Source: JAIEPT01 sp038217425
Lineage (GTDB): Bacteria; Planctomycetota; Planctomycetia; Gemmatales; Gemmataceae
Assembly (NCBI GenBank): GCA_038217425.1
Contig: JBBQPM010000011.1
Span: 1 to 64,000, forward strand
DNA: 64,000 nucleotides
Direction of reading: 5' to 3'
Both the position numbers and the translations under genes were made by a program. Below, piece after piece: positions 34,201 to 40,733 of the stretch. How positions within the stretch are numbered: the first letter of the stretch is position 1; every line of letters begins with the position of its first letter. Below the pieces are notes generated by a model. It searched no databases, had not been told where the DNA came from, and worked only from the letters and a program-made list of their open reading frames with translations.

Positions 34201-36625
34201 AGGACGTCGCCGTCGTGGCGAGATTGATCGACGAGAAATTCAGCGCCGTGGAGGGGAGGAAGGTACCGGTGTTGATGTCGGAGGCGCCGAACTGGTAACC
34301 GAAGTTGAGAGTGTTGGCGACAGGGCTAGCGTTGCCGCCGCCACGCCATTGTTCGCCGACGTAGGTGAGAGTGAACTCATTGAGGGGGGCGCCGGTGTCG
34401 TTGCGGAGGATGGCGCCGAAACGCGAGATGGTGGTGCTGGAGCCGACGGAACCGATGGCGCGATCGGTAGAGTCGAGTGAGCCGTAGTCAATGAACGCGC
34501 CGCCGGAGGTGGTGCCGTCGTCGATTCGGGCGACGAGATTGGCGCCCGTGCCGCTGTACTTGGACGCGAGCCAGCCGCTCAGCGCGGAGCCGCTGAACGG
34601 AGCCCCGGAAAGTTCGAACGGGCCGTTGCCGGCGAGAGGCGTGAGAGGCGTGGCATTGCTCGAAGAGGTCGGCAACGTGTCGAAGTCCTGGGTGATGGTG
34701 CTACCGGCCGTGGGATATGACACCGTGCTGAAAACTCGGAGCGTGAAGCTCTGCGACGCAGCGGACCCGACGCCGTTGCTTGCGGTAAGGGTGATCGGAT
34801 ACGCGCCCGACGTCCCAGCGTCCGGCGTTCCCGAGAGGACGCCAGTGGACGTGTTGAGCGTGACGCCCGCGGGGAGCGAACCGGTGACGCCGTAGGTGAA
34901 CGAGGTCGGGAAGCCGGTCGCGGTGACGGCGAACGAGCCGGCGGAGCCGACGAGGAAGTTCGTGCTAGTGGCGCTGGTGATGGCGGGCGCCTGGTTGACG
35001 GTCAGGGTGAAGCTCTGGGTGGCGTCGGGGTTGATGCCGTTGGTCGCGGTGATGGTGAACGCGTACGTTCCGCCGGTTCCCGCGGCGGGGGTGCCGGAGA
35101 GGACGCCGCCGGCACTGAGCGTGACGCCCGAGGGGAGCGTGCCAGTCGTCGAGAAGGTGGCGGAGGGGGAACCGCTGGCGGTGACGTTGAACGAGCCGGC
35201 GGAACCAGTCGTGAAGGTCGTGTTATTGGGGCTAGTGAAGGTCGGCGCGGACGCGCCGGCAGCGACGGTGAGCGTGAAGTTCTGCGTCGCGTCGGGGTTG
35301 ACGCCGTTGGTCGCGGTGATGGTGACGTTGTAGGTGGCCGCAGTCCCGGCGGCGGGGGTGCCGCTCAGCACGCCAGTCGTCGTGTTGAAGGTCACGCCCG
35401 TGGGGAGGGATCCCGACAGGCTGAACGTCGGCGTCGGCGTGCCGGTCGCGGTGACGGTGAAGGATCCAGGGCTGCCAACCGTGAACGAGGTACTGTTGGT
35501 GCTGGTGATGGTCGGCGCAACGGAGGTCGCCACGGGGGCAAAGGCGACGCCCTTGACCGTGGTTCCGGTTGGCGCGGAGTAGAGAACGACGTTATTGGCA
35601 GTGGTGATGTTGATGGTTGCGTTGTAGCCGGCGTCGTCGGCGATTTTGAGGACGTTGTTGCCCGAGAGAGCGCCTTGACCCGTCGAGACGTAAAGGTTCG
35701 CGCCGTCGCCGCTGTCCGCCGCCGCGAGTCCGAAGCCGCCGAAAGTCGTCGTATAGCTGCCGTTCGTGGTCCAGGAATCGAGGACGGAATCGCTGTCAGT
35801 GTCGATGAAGGAGTACTTGCTAATCGTGCCCGCGGTATTGCTGCTGGCGAAGGCGATGTACAGCACGTCGTAGGCGGCGCCATTGTCACCGGAGCGGATG
35901 AGGTAGAAATCCTGCGCGTTGGAACCGACGGTCGGCAACCCCGGCAGAGCGGTTATTGTCCCGCCGGTCGGCGCCGAAATCGTCGAAACCGGAGCAAGCG
36001 AGCCCGAGGCCTGACCGACATAGACCACGCCGCCGAAGCTCTTCGCCGCGCGGAGATTGCCCGAGGGACTGGGCGACGTCGAGCCGTTGGTGTGGACGCC
36101 CCCTTGATCGGCGATGAAGAAAGAGGAGTTGTCGAGCGTGGTGGCGCCGCGGGCCTGATTGCCGCTAACCCCCGTATAGGTCGCCGCCAACGTGAAGCTG
36201 CCGGAGGCGTCGAGCGTGCCGACGCCGCGCGCCAGCTGCGTGTTGATGTTGCCGGTCGTGGTCGCGGTGTTGTGAGCCGGGAACGCGAGCAGCGAGCCGT
36301 CGTCGGAATTGGCGAGATAGCCGGTGCTGGTCGCCGAGCCGCTGAAGCGCAGGGCGTTGGCGCCAGCGCCGTCGATGGCGATGATGTTGGTCGGCGTCTG
36401 CGCCGCGGTGTTCGGCGCGAGTTCGATGATCGAGGCCGTCGTGTTGTTCGCGGTATTCGAATCGGCCCTGAGCACAGCGAGGTTCCCCACGGTGAACGCC
36501 GCGGGGGTCAAACGATCTTCGAGGGTTTCGATCAGCAGTAGGTGCTTGTCCAGGATCTTGGTCTTCAGCGACTTGTTCTTCTTGCGTTTCTTGACGTTAA
36601 AAAGATCCGAGAGAAAATCGAACAT
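25247..36625 (-). CDS. Giant multidomain surface protein with Ig-like, cadherin-like, cohesin-like, dockerin-like and golvesin-like modules
   Basis: The protein has 3792 residues, an unbroken frame of 11.4 kb. AGGAG 9 bases before ATG 36625 sets the start. Residues 32-42 carry the LEPR-xLL-type motif (IETLEDRLTPA) found near the N-terminus of planctomycete surface proteins. Then, by approximate residue: a propeller-like region 45-365; three putative-Ig (He_PIG) domains 368-628; three long FDxLP-type modules alternating with two more He_PIG domains 640-1490; cadherin/VCBS-like repeats 1495-1750; a cohesin-like domain 1890-2020; a dockerin-like pair 2028-2091 (GDLNGSQTYSSADTILIQRL and GDINYSNSFTSADTIFVQRL); a second cohesin-like domain 2111-2250; more cadherin-like repeats; a lamin-tail-like domain 2531-2751; repeats to 3135; three golvesin-like domains (3141-3278, 3395-3532, 3651-3791) separated by choice-of-anchor-D-like domains. 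It is probably an exported adhesin or matrix scaffold. No sortase or PEP-CTERM anchor is seen. Confidence 0.85.
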   Translation of the reverse strand: MFDFLSDLFNVKKRKKNKSLKTKILDKHLLLIETLEDRLTPAAFTVGNLAVLRADSNTANNTTASIIELAPNTAAQTPTNIIAIDGAGANALRFSGSATSTGYLANSDDGSLLAFPAHNTATTTGNINTQLARGVGTLDASGSFTLAATYTGVSGNQARGATTLDNSSFFIADQGGVHTNGSTSPSPSGNLRAAKSFGGVVYVGQASGSLAPVSTISAPTGGTITALPGLPTVGSNAQDFYLIRSGDNGAAYDVLYIAFASSNTAGTISKYSFIDTDSDSVLDSWTTNGSYTTTFGGFGLAAADSGDGANLYVSTGQGALSGNNVLKIADDAGYNATINITTANNVVLYSAPTGTTVKGVAFAPVATSVAPTITSTNSTSFTVGSPGSFTVTATGTPTPTFSLSGSLPTGVTFNTTTGVLSGTPAAGTAATYNVTITATNGVNPDATQNFTLTVAAGASAPTFTSPNNTTFTTGSAGSFNVTASGSPSATFSTTGTLPSGVTLSAGGVLSGTPAAGTGGTYAFTITATNGINPDATQSFTLTVNQAPAITSATSTNFLVGSAGSFAVTATGFPTSFTYGVTGSLPAGVTLNTSTGVLSGTPDAGTSGAYPITLTASNGVGSAASQSFTLRVFSTVSYPTAGSTITQDFDTLPTSSSNATPLTPLAGNGPFELSGAPFSGSALSGWLASKYSGTGANLVARIDDGTTSGGAFIDYGSLDSTDRAIGSVGSSTTISRFGAILRNDTGAPLNEFTLTYVGEQWRGGGNASPVANTLNFGYQFGASDINTGTFLPSTALNFSSINLATTATSYDGNAPENRTAKTATISGFNWAPGQTLVIRWDDVDDSGQDDGLAIDDFTFAAVALAPSAPIITSAASAQFIHNVASTFNVTASGVPAVSYSATGLPAWLTLNSTTGVLSGTPPLVSTPTAINLVITVTNGVGTDATQNFTLNVVPTTISYTTAGASYAQNFDGMPSTGAYTLSGTGPLSLQSSPINSTNLHGWSIADTTGQPLKFTVDNGGSNTGSTFSYGTTGASDRALGSLASASIIPSVGAVFVNDTGATLDQISLSYIGEQWRRGNGTSNRLSFSYQVGGASVVGGLYTSVPALDFVSASSTVVEDTPLDGNAPLYRSAIANTITGLNWAPGQSLVIRWTEANDGGNDDGLAIDDLTFSASVATPAAPTITSADRFNVLSASAVSFTIAANGSPAATFSATGLPGWLSLNATTGVLSGTAPGVTAETSIVLNVTATNGVGADATQTLTVHVVPTALPYGSIGGTYTQNFDGLPKTGAFHLTGAGPVNASLNPIQANDLAGWYLARPAGTGNNAGFAQSDGSLVDGAAYSYGDVADTDRAFGLLATQGRVSSLGVAFANNTNVSLTNFTVSFAGEQWRRGDSAANTLAFSYSTSAADILSGSYTPVTGLDFTSPHTGASVTALDGNLPANQTVVTFTVTGLSWDAGTTLFLRWEDTDDTGADDGLALDNFVFSAADDATIAPTLTPATGSLAYLENEGAKVIDNTFVVSDDGADLADATIVISAGYVNGQDALGFTDQNGIAGTFNAATGTLTLTGTATLADYQTALRIITYSNSSENPATAARTVTFTVSDGAASSALATRTINVTAVNDAPVVTTSSGDTTFTSGAIAIDALLTAADVDSVNFTGANVSITANFVTGQDVLAFANTANITGSYNASTGVLTLTGTDTVANYQTALRAVTYNNTSGAPSTSPRTVSFQVNDGGAANNLSNFATKVVALNVASSQPIFVSSIAPTTTGVTVNLNRAANPVLINLYDQGGALGAADVTLVGANTGAVRGSLVFNAGNTSFTFIRTGPTNTAGAGAANGILAPDTYTLTLRSHVTNGFVDLDGNALRDIGGTNAGDYVNTFTIGTLATGTVIASIPDVARGFGQAVNVPNTSTGLPVILSNGNNVGGVDLTVNYDPALLTITGFATTIPGATAGISFPSPGVALIQVSSGAAFATVDGALTLGTFTATVPVSAPYASKQIIRITKLAIVDASAGVNPIPAIADDAVHVASLFGDLNGSQTYSSADTILIQRLGLGTNSGVTAFQTADPLIVGDINYSNSFTSADTIFVQRLGLGVAVANVPSIPVGSTPVGGPDPIIFIPTDLAAAAGASFTIPVNVTVTEPSGISIAGIDFVMTYDATKVTIAPTGAVTTGTMLSGANVTSPFSFGYSIPTPGTIRIQGSTGGTSITFANGTTGNVFNIAATVNAGATSGPTKFNILASDGTITTGILDNDVNDLVLLPAPTNGNSDSVDGTLTIAGAGNAVPTVTPATGTLAYTENAGAVVLDNTFVVADSDTANLASATLTFTAGYVNGQDVLAFTDANGITGNFNAGTGVLTLTGASSVANYQAALRSITYANSSDSPSTTARSLSIVVNDGTDPSVAVTRTINVTAVNDAPAGTDTTVSGVQSTDYTFTTANFGFTDPSDTPANTLLAVQITTLPALGSLTNNGVAVTAGQSIPVADITGGLLKFTPAGSATGAPYTTFTFRVQDNGGVVNGGVDLDPTPNNMTINVNAPAQILAVGDIAILGYRADAPDTYAFVTWVDLNPGTSINFWDSGYDGGGDGTGIGSGGGNWINSENIATWTNTTGSVIPAGTVVVLQDASGGTVDLGTVVGNLSGLSASGDQIFAGQGSFAGASPSTWNGTLIFGFDFGGAAGWDASASSSNTSALPSVLNTAAGNIAFAHLDNGQYNGSRTFASIAAAQAAVRDTANYVFDDAGAGATVSSTDFAFVANTAPAVTPATGTLSYTENAGAVVLDDTFVVADDGANLAGATLSFTAGFVTGQDVLGFTDQNGIVGSFNAGTGVLTLTGSATLAQYQTALRSITYANGSDAPSTTARTLSLVVSDGSLSSIAVTRTVNVTAVNDAPAGTNGAVTTNEDADYTFAAGDFGFTDPNDSPANTLAAVTITTLPSLGTLTNNGVAVTAGQSIPVADIAGGLLKFTPVANANGSPYTAFTFQVQDNGAGTNIDLSPNTLTVNVTAVNDAPVVAATGGAAAFVAGGSAVAVDAGVSLVDIDSPNLAGATVSITANFASGQDQLLFTNQNGIAGSYNASTGVLTLSGSATLAQYQTALRSVTYNNTSGTPSLLTRTVSFQVNDGALPSNIATRNVTVSPVAGANVQVIDNGAAGYANSGAAWTSFGLHGFQGDIHYAAPGSGSSTSTWTFAVTPGIYRVAATWPAEANRASNAPFAVLDGTTTVGTAVINQKLAPNDFNADGASWEYLGASSHSITGTMLAVALANNANGFVIADAVRIERIADLPVGSEIEVALEGNEVASGGSANFGTANVGTALLKTFTVRNLGVSDLTLTGPINVPAGFSVVAPFGSTTVAPGASTTFTLQLDAGTIGAPSGVVTFGSNDSDEATYAINVSGTVQAIPAVQVIDNTTAPGAGFSTTAGWTYLATQGFQGDVHYAPAGTGDRIATWTFPVTPGLFQVSATWNAEGNRASNSPFTVFDGATNLGTTTLNQKIAPNDFGVWENLAATPFVITGTTLTVTLNNNADGFVIADGIRIEKVGEFGAGAKVGLTQGTTTIASASVFGVGSTYVGTPISKTFTVTNNGSQTLNITSPLTVPTGFTVTSTFGSTSLAPGASTTVTVEMSAAALGTFSGAASFTSNDSASPFSFTLSGSILANPVAAVQKIDNSDAGFATLGSGWTLYGGQGVNNSVVYHAKGTGSNSAEWTFFTEPGVYQVSVTYKHEGNRATNAPFTVRDNTTPIRTEIVNQKLAPNDFTELGAKWKNLPGTFTLVGNKLVVSLSDNANGFVIADSVRIEKVG

Positions 36626-36810
36626 GGATGCGAACTCCTGCTGGGGGTAAATCAATGCGAGTGAATCGGAAGTAAGGTTTCCGCGGTCGGCAGCTGGCGC
36701 CGGCCAACGGTCAATGGGTTAATTCAGGGGCGGAGAGTGTTTTAACTTTCAATTTTGAAGGAATGACGAGGGACGCGTTTACTTTCGCGGAAGAGCTTGC
36801 GAAGGAACGC

Positions 36811-37722
36811 TCACCAATCGGACCAGTTGGGGGGGAGGTTGCCTTCGCGCGAGATAAACCGCGCCAGCGCCTGTGGCGCGATATGTACGCCCAAAAAACG
36901 CACGGAGCGATCGCCGAAGAGGAAGTTGGCGCCGCCGCTGTGGAAGGAGTAGATTTCGTTGTCGTTGGAGCAGTTGATGAGGCAGGGCCCGGCCTGAGTG
37001 GGATTGTTAGGGTCCTTGCCGTCCAGGGCGAAATCGAGGCGATGCGACGCCCATCCCGCCCCTGGTACGCTGCCGCTGCGCAAGTTGCCGTTGAGCCATA
37101 GTTGCGGCCTGCCGGCGACCTCGGTGAGGAAGATGGTGTTGGTGAGCCCGTCGAAGATTGCTTCAGGCCTAACCAAGCCGGCCGGATTGTTGTACAGTGC
37201 TCCTACGCCCAAATCATCGACCGTGGGACAATGGTCTTTCAGCTTCGAGCCGACCGCGGTGAGGGCGGCGTAATCGGTGCAGGCGCGGGGCTTAGTGGTG
37301 TAGATGGTTTTTCCGGAGCTGGACGTTTCCGTGGTGGTATCCATGCGCTGGCCCTGATCACCCGGGGGCGCCGCAGGGCAGAAGAAGACGCCGACGGGAG
37401 CGCCGTACGCATCTGGGGACGCGGTCCACCAGTCCTTTTTCAGGTCGAACATCTTGCGCAGAGGTTCTTGGCCGACGAAGCCGAGCAACGGAGTGAACAC
37501 GCTGCGCTGCGGTTTCGTACTGGTGGAGCACGGAAAATAGCCGAATTGCGTCTCGTGGGTATGGAACGCCGCCCCGATCTGGTTGAGATGCTGTTGGCAG
37601 CGTGCACGGACCGCGAGTTCCTTGGCCTTGGTGACGGCGACGGCGATGAGGGCGATGAGGATGCCGATGATGGCGATGACGATCAACAACTCAATGAGAG
37701 TAAAACCCGTGCGGCGGCTCAT
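36811..37722 (-). CDS. DUF1559 pilin-like protein
   Basis: This 303-residue protein has an N-terminal type IV pilin/pseudopilin methylation motif (RRTGFTLIELLIVIAIIGIL) for prepilin-peptidase cleavage after Gly6 and inner-membrane insertion. The DUF1559 body follows, with the C-terminal motif HSGGANFLFGDRSVRFL that defines this planctomycete family. Such proteins occur in many copies per genome; their role in pseudopili or surface fibres is unproven. GGGGAG just before the ATG supports the start. It lies between clpX and the giant surface-protein gene, preceded by two terminator-like hairpins. Confidence 0.92.
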   Translation of the reverse strand: MSRRTGFTLIELLIVIAIIGILIALIAVAVTKAKELAVRARCQQHLNQIGAAFHTHETQFGYFPCSTSTKPQRSVFTPLLGFVGQEPLRKMFDLKKDWWTASPDAYGAPVGVFFCPAAPPGDQGQRMDTTTETSSSGKTIYTTKPRACTDYAALTAVGSKLKDHCPTVDDLGVGALYNNPAGLVRPEAIFDGLTNTIFLTEVAGRPQLWLNGNLRSGSVPGAGWASHRLDFALDGKDPNNPTQAGPCLINCSNDNEIYSFHSGGANFLFGDRSVRFLGVHIAPQALARFISREGNLPPNWSDW

Positions 37723-37736
37723 GACGTCTCCCCAAC

Positions 37737-37767
37737 AAAAAAGCCGGACTGGGTGAAGAGCCCGGCT
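37737..37767 (-). terminator. Terminator-like hairpin directly before the DUF1559 gene
   Basis: On the minus strand, arms AGCCGG and CCGGCT (37762-37767 and 37742-37747), with an inner GGG/CCC pair, are followed by six T residues (37737-37742). It ends 14 bases before the DUF1559 start codon, next to its ribosome-binding site. It looks like an intrinsic terminator, so it may act as an attenuator in the leader of the DUF1559 mRNA. Confidence 0.55.
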
Positions 37768-37857
37768 GCGGAGTTCGGATTCATGAGTACATTCTTAAAG
37801 TCGCTCCATTAAGAAATGACGAAGGGACCGTGAGCGTGCACGGAAAGATGTGTGAAG

Positions 37858-37898
37858 AAAAAATCCCCCAGCGCGACGTGACGTCGCGCTGGGGGATT
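37858..37898 (-). terminator. Intrinsic terminator of clpX
   Basis: A perfect palindrome (37862-37898; 18-base arms, one-base centre) is followed on the minus strand by a six-T run (37858-37863). It begins about 20 bases after the clpX stop codon. The AATCCCCCAGCGCG arms are GC-rich and the structure is a textbook rho-independent terminator. Confidence 0.75.
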
Positions 37899-37918
37899 CA
37901 ATGAGCCAACGATCGCTA

Positions 37919-39211
37919 TTACGCACTCTTCTTATCGGGCTGGCGTTCGAAGAGCGCCTTCGTGCCGGCCACCACTTCCTCGGTGATGACGAACTTTTCC
38001 TTCTGCTCCAGATCGGGCAGCTCGAACATGAGATCCGTCATCACGTCCTCGACGATGCTGCGCAAGCCGCGGGCGCCGGTGTCGCGTTCTTTCGCCTTGC
38101 GTGCGATCGTTCGCAGTGCCGATTCCGTGAACTCCAGCTCGCAGCCTTCCATCTCGAAGAGCTTGCGATACTGACGCACCAGGGCGTTGCGCGGCTCCGT
38201 CAAAATGCGGATGAGCGTCTCTTCGTCGAGCGGCGTGAGCGGCGCGATCACCGGCATGCGGCCCACGAACTCCGGGATCAGGCCGAAGTGAATGAGGTCG
38301 TCGCTGGTCACTTGATCGAGCAGATGGCCCAGGTCCTGTTCGCGCTGTTCGGGCTTCGAACCGAAGCCGATCATCTTCTTGCCGATGCGGCGCGAGATCG
38401 TTTCGTCCAGCCCGACGAACGTGCCGCCGCAGATGAAGAGGATGTTCGAGGTATCGATCTGGATGTACTGCTGCTCGGGATGCTTGCGTCCCCCTTGCGG
38501 CGGCACATTGCTGACGGTCCCCTCGAGCATCTTGAGCAGGGCTTGCTGAACGCCTTCGCCGGAGACGTCGCGGGTGATGGAGACGTTCTGGCTGGTCTTG
38601 GCGATCTTGTCGATCTCGTCGATGTAGATGATGCCTTTTTGGGCCGCCTCGATATCGAAGTCGGCGGCGTGCAGGAGCTTCAGGAGGAGATTCTCGACGT
38701 CTTCGCCGACGTAACCAGCTTCGGTGAGCGTGGTAGCGTCGCCGATTGCGAACGGGACGTCGAGCACCTTGGCCAGCGTGCGCGCCATCAGGGTTTTGCC
38801 GCTGCCGGTGGGGCCGATCAGGAGAATGTTGCTCTTCTCGACTTCGACGTCATGCACGCCTTCCTCGGCGAGCGACAGGCGTTTGTAATGGTTGTGGACG
38901 GCGACGGAGAGAGACTTCTTGGCGCGGTGCTGGCCGATGACGTATTGATCGAGCTTGTCTTTGAGGGAGCGCGGCGTCGGGATATTGGAGACGGCGCCTT
39001 TGGTCACGCCGCGACGGCGTTTTTCCTGATCGATGATGGATTGGCAAAGTTCGATGCATTCGCCGCAAATATAGACGTCTCCCGGCCCTTCGACGAGCGG
39101 CCCGACGTCTCGGTAGCTCTTTCGGCAGAAGGAACAGAAGGCGTTGCGATTACGCCCGGTCGACCCAGTGGGCGTCTTGCGATTGCCGGGACCGGTGGGT
39201 GAGTTGGCCAT
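37919..39211 (-). CDS. clpX: ATP-dependent Clp protease ATP-binding subunit ClpX
   Basis: This 430-residue AAA+ unfoldase delivers proteins to ClpP. The N-terminal zinc-binding domain has Cys26, Cys29, Cys49 and Cys52. The AAA+ module has Walker A GPTGSGKT (133-140), the pore loop GYVG (166-169), Walker B IIYIDEID (194-201), the RKH loop (GGRKH) and sensor 2 (GARGLR). AAGGAG five bases before ATG 39211 sets the start; longer in-frame sequence upstream lacks conserved content. No clpP gene is in this window, so ClpX is separated from its usual partner here. A small membrane-protein gene precedes it by 100 bases. Confidence 0.97.
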   Translation of the reverse strand: MANSPTGPGNRKTPTGSTGRNRNAFCSFCRKSYRDVGPLVEGPGDVYICGECIELCQSIIDQEKRRRGVTKGAVSNIPTPRSLKDKLDQYVIGQHRAKKSLSVAVHNHYKRLSLAEEGVHDVEVEKSNILLIGPTGSGKTLMARTLAKVLDVPFAIGDATTLTEAGYVGEDVENLLLKLLHAADFDIEAAQKGIIYIDEIDKIAKTSQNVSITRDVSGEGVQQALLKMLEGTVSNVPPQGGRKHPEQQYIQIDTSNILFICGGTFVGLDETISRRIGKKMIGFGSKPEQREQDLGHLLDQVTSDDLIHFGLIPEFVGRMPVIAPLTPLDEETLIRILTEPRNALVRQYRKLFEMEGCELEFTESALRTIARKAKERDTGARGLRSIVEDVMTDLMFELPDLEQKEKFVITEEVVAGTKALFERQPDKKSA

Positions 39212-39311
39212 GAAAACTCCTTGAGGAACCGAGGGGGTTTGGTTCGCGCCTGAGGGCGGGGACGGTCCCCACCGGATTTTACTTCGAATTGTCCAGGGAC
39301 GCAAGGCGGGG

Positions 39312-39584
39312 TCATGGAGCTTGCGAGGACGAATCTCCGCGTTGTTCCTCGAGCTGGTTCAGAATGCGCCGATACTCACGAGGTGAGAGTTCCCCCTTCT
39401 TGAGCAGGGAACGATACAGAGCGACCTGCTGATCCAGATCCGAACTCGCCGGCTCCCGCCAGCGACGCAAACGCAATACAGCAAAGCCCGCTGCGAACAA
39501 AAGACCGGCCAACAGGAGGGTCCACCCTCCCAGCGCCCAGTAATTCGCAGCGGAGTCGCCCGCGCTGGCGAACAAAAGATTCAT
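39312..39584 (-). CDS. Small membrane protein with SHOCT-like C-terminus
   Basis: This 90-residue protein has one membrane helix (about 14-36, LGGWTLLLAGLLFAAGFAVL) followed by a basic turn and a short C-terminal helical segment (YRSLLKKGELSPREYRRILNQLEEQ, given here as YRSLLKKGELSPREYRRIL) of the SHOCT kind. I chose the ATG at 39584; an upstream in-frame start would add a Gly/Arg-rich stretch. It is on the clpX strand and may be co-transcribed. Function unknown. Confidence 0.6.
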   Translation of the reverse strand: MNLLFASAGDSAANYWALGGWTLLLAGLLFAAGFAVLRLRRWREPASSDLDQQVALYRSLLKKGELSPREYRRILNQLEEQRGDSSSQAP

Positions 39585-39696
39585 CTCGATTCCAACAAGG
39601 GCGGAAGTGGTGTTGCCTAGGGGTTTGCCTCTTCCCGCCTGGGTCCGACCCAGGTTTGCTCCGCCTGTCCGACTCAATTATAGCGCGGCTTTAGCG

Positions 39697-39903
39697 TCAG
39701 TGCGGGAATTCCGTCCCAAGATCTTCAGGCCATCCTGAGCCCAACCCGTACAAGTTGTGCATATTAAGCCCAATGGCCTCCTTCGCTAGTTCGGGCAGTA
39801 CCTGAACAAGCCGCACAGCTTCACTGACCCGTTTCTCTTGACAGGATCGGCGTTGCAAACAGGCATGTGTGCCCACGTGTCCACCCCCGTTCTGACGGCT
39901 CAT
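39697..39903 (-). CDS. Small ORF overlapping the higA stop codon
   Basis: This 68-residue frame starts with ATG overlapping the TGA of the higA-like gene (ATGA), which could allow coupled translation. The product has no recognised domain; it has a helical middle (SEAVRLVQVLPELAKEAIG). It may be a third gene of the toxin-antitoxin operon, or a chance frame. There is nothing beyond the overlap to support it. Confidence 0.3.
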   Translation of the reverse strand: MSRQNGGGHVGTHACLQRRSCQEKRVSEAVRLVQVLPELAKEAIGLNMHNLYGLGSGWPEDLGTEFPH

Positions 39904-40322
39904 CGCACCTCCGCGGTCGAAATCTTCGGGATCCCCAGGACGGCCTCCGCCGGGAATCGCAAGCCTGCGACGAGCTTGCGGATCATGGTCAGGCTCAAGG
40001 GGCGTCTTCCGCTCAGAACTTCCGAGACCTTGCTTTTGCTGCCGATATAAGGAATGAGATCTTTGGGTTTCAAGCCGTCTTGCTCCATGCGAAACCGAAG
40101 TGCGTCGATCGGATCGGGTGAATCGATCGGATGCGTTCGTTCTTCGTAAGTCTCGACCAAAAGGAGCAGCAGCTCCAGTTCGTCTCCTTTGGCAGTGTTC
40201 GGTTTGGCGTCGAAAATGGCTTCGATCCGCGCCAGAGTCGCGCGATACTGCCCCTCTGTCTTGATGACCTTCGGCTTCAAGGTTGGCCGCTCGCTGTCAG
40301 ATCGTTTGCGCGTCGATTTCAT
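39900..40322 (-). CDS. higA: HigA-like antitoxin, helix-turn-helix regulator
   Basis: This 140-residue protein has a basic N-terminus, an acidic helical segment (about 25-75, ELELLLLLVETYEERTHPI) and a C-terminal HTH domain (about 85-135, GLKPKDLIPYIGSKSKVSEV then LSLTMIRKLVAGL) as in HigA antitoxins of the HigB/HigA pair. It would neutralise the upstream toxin and repress the operon. Its start lies within the toxin gene, overlapping by 26 bases, the toxin-first order characteristic of higBA. Confidence 0.85.
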   Translation of the reverse strand: MKSTRKRSDSERPTLKPKVIKTEGQYRATLARIEAIFDAKPNTAKGDELELLLLLVETYEERTHPIDSPDPIDALRFRMEQDGLKPKDLIPYIGSKSKVSEVLSGRRPLSLTMIRKLVAGLRFPAEAVLGIPKISTAEVR

Positions 40323-40590
40323 CGTATTCCTCGTGGGTCCCGACAAACCGGACGTAGACAGTGAAGAAGTCGTAGTTGTTCCACACGACGAGTCGGTACT
40401 TGTTGCCGCCGATTTTGAAGACCGCCCGGCCATCTTTCAGGATGCTCGCGGAGCCGAAATGGGCTTTCACGTCCGCAGGCGATGTCCATTCGGCGGCGTT
40501 CGCTTCCGCGTGCCATGCCTCGAAGGTCGCTTTTGCCGCCGGCTCTCGTTCCCAGAAGTCTTTGAGCGTTTTCTTCGCGATGATGCGCAT
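40297..40590 (-). CDS. higB: HigB-like toxin, ribosome-dependent mRNA interferase
   Basis: This 97-residue protein matches the HigB_toxin family in layout: MRIIAKKTLKDFWEREPAAK at the start, a mid-protein AEWTSPADVKAHFGSAS, and the C-terminal strand pair FKIGGNKYRLVVWNNYDFFT then VYVRFVGTHEEYDEID. HigB toxins cleave mRNA on the ribosome. I chose ATG 40590; an in-frame upstream Met would add 16 residues absent from relatives. It is divergent from hppD, with about 140 bases between them that must hold both promoters. Confidence 0.88.
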   Translation of the reverse strand: MRIIAKKTLKDFWEREPAAKATFEAWHAEANAAEWTSPADVKAHFGSASILKDGRAVFKIGGNKYRLVVWNNYDFFTVYVRFVGTHEEYDEIDAQTI

Positions 40591-40733
40591 CGTTTTTCTA
40601 CCCGGCTCGCCGTCGCAAATCAAGTGCAAAGTTCCCATTTCGGGAACTCGGCAAGCCCTGCGAGTATCCGCGTCTTGTCGATTACGTGATAATATGATTT
40701 CAGGCTCACATCCTCTTTCCTCCGAGGTGCCAT

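Noticed and set aside
30512..34480. Plus-strand open frame of 1322 codons
   Set aside because: It is antisense to the giant surface-protein gene; the product is a Gly/Arg/Val-rich low-complexity sequence mirroring the repeats, with no recognisable domain or start signal.
37768..37857. Possible cyclic-di-GMP or other riboswitch before the pilin gene
   Set aside because: No known aptamer consensus could be matched by eye; only the terminator-like hairpin is supported.
37901..39202. Plus-strand open frame of 433 codons
   Set aside because: Antisense to clpX.
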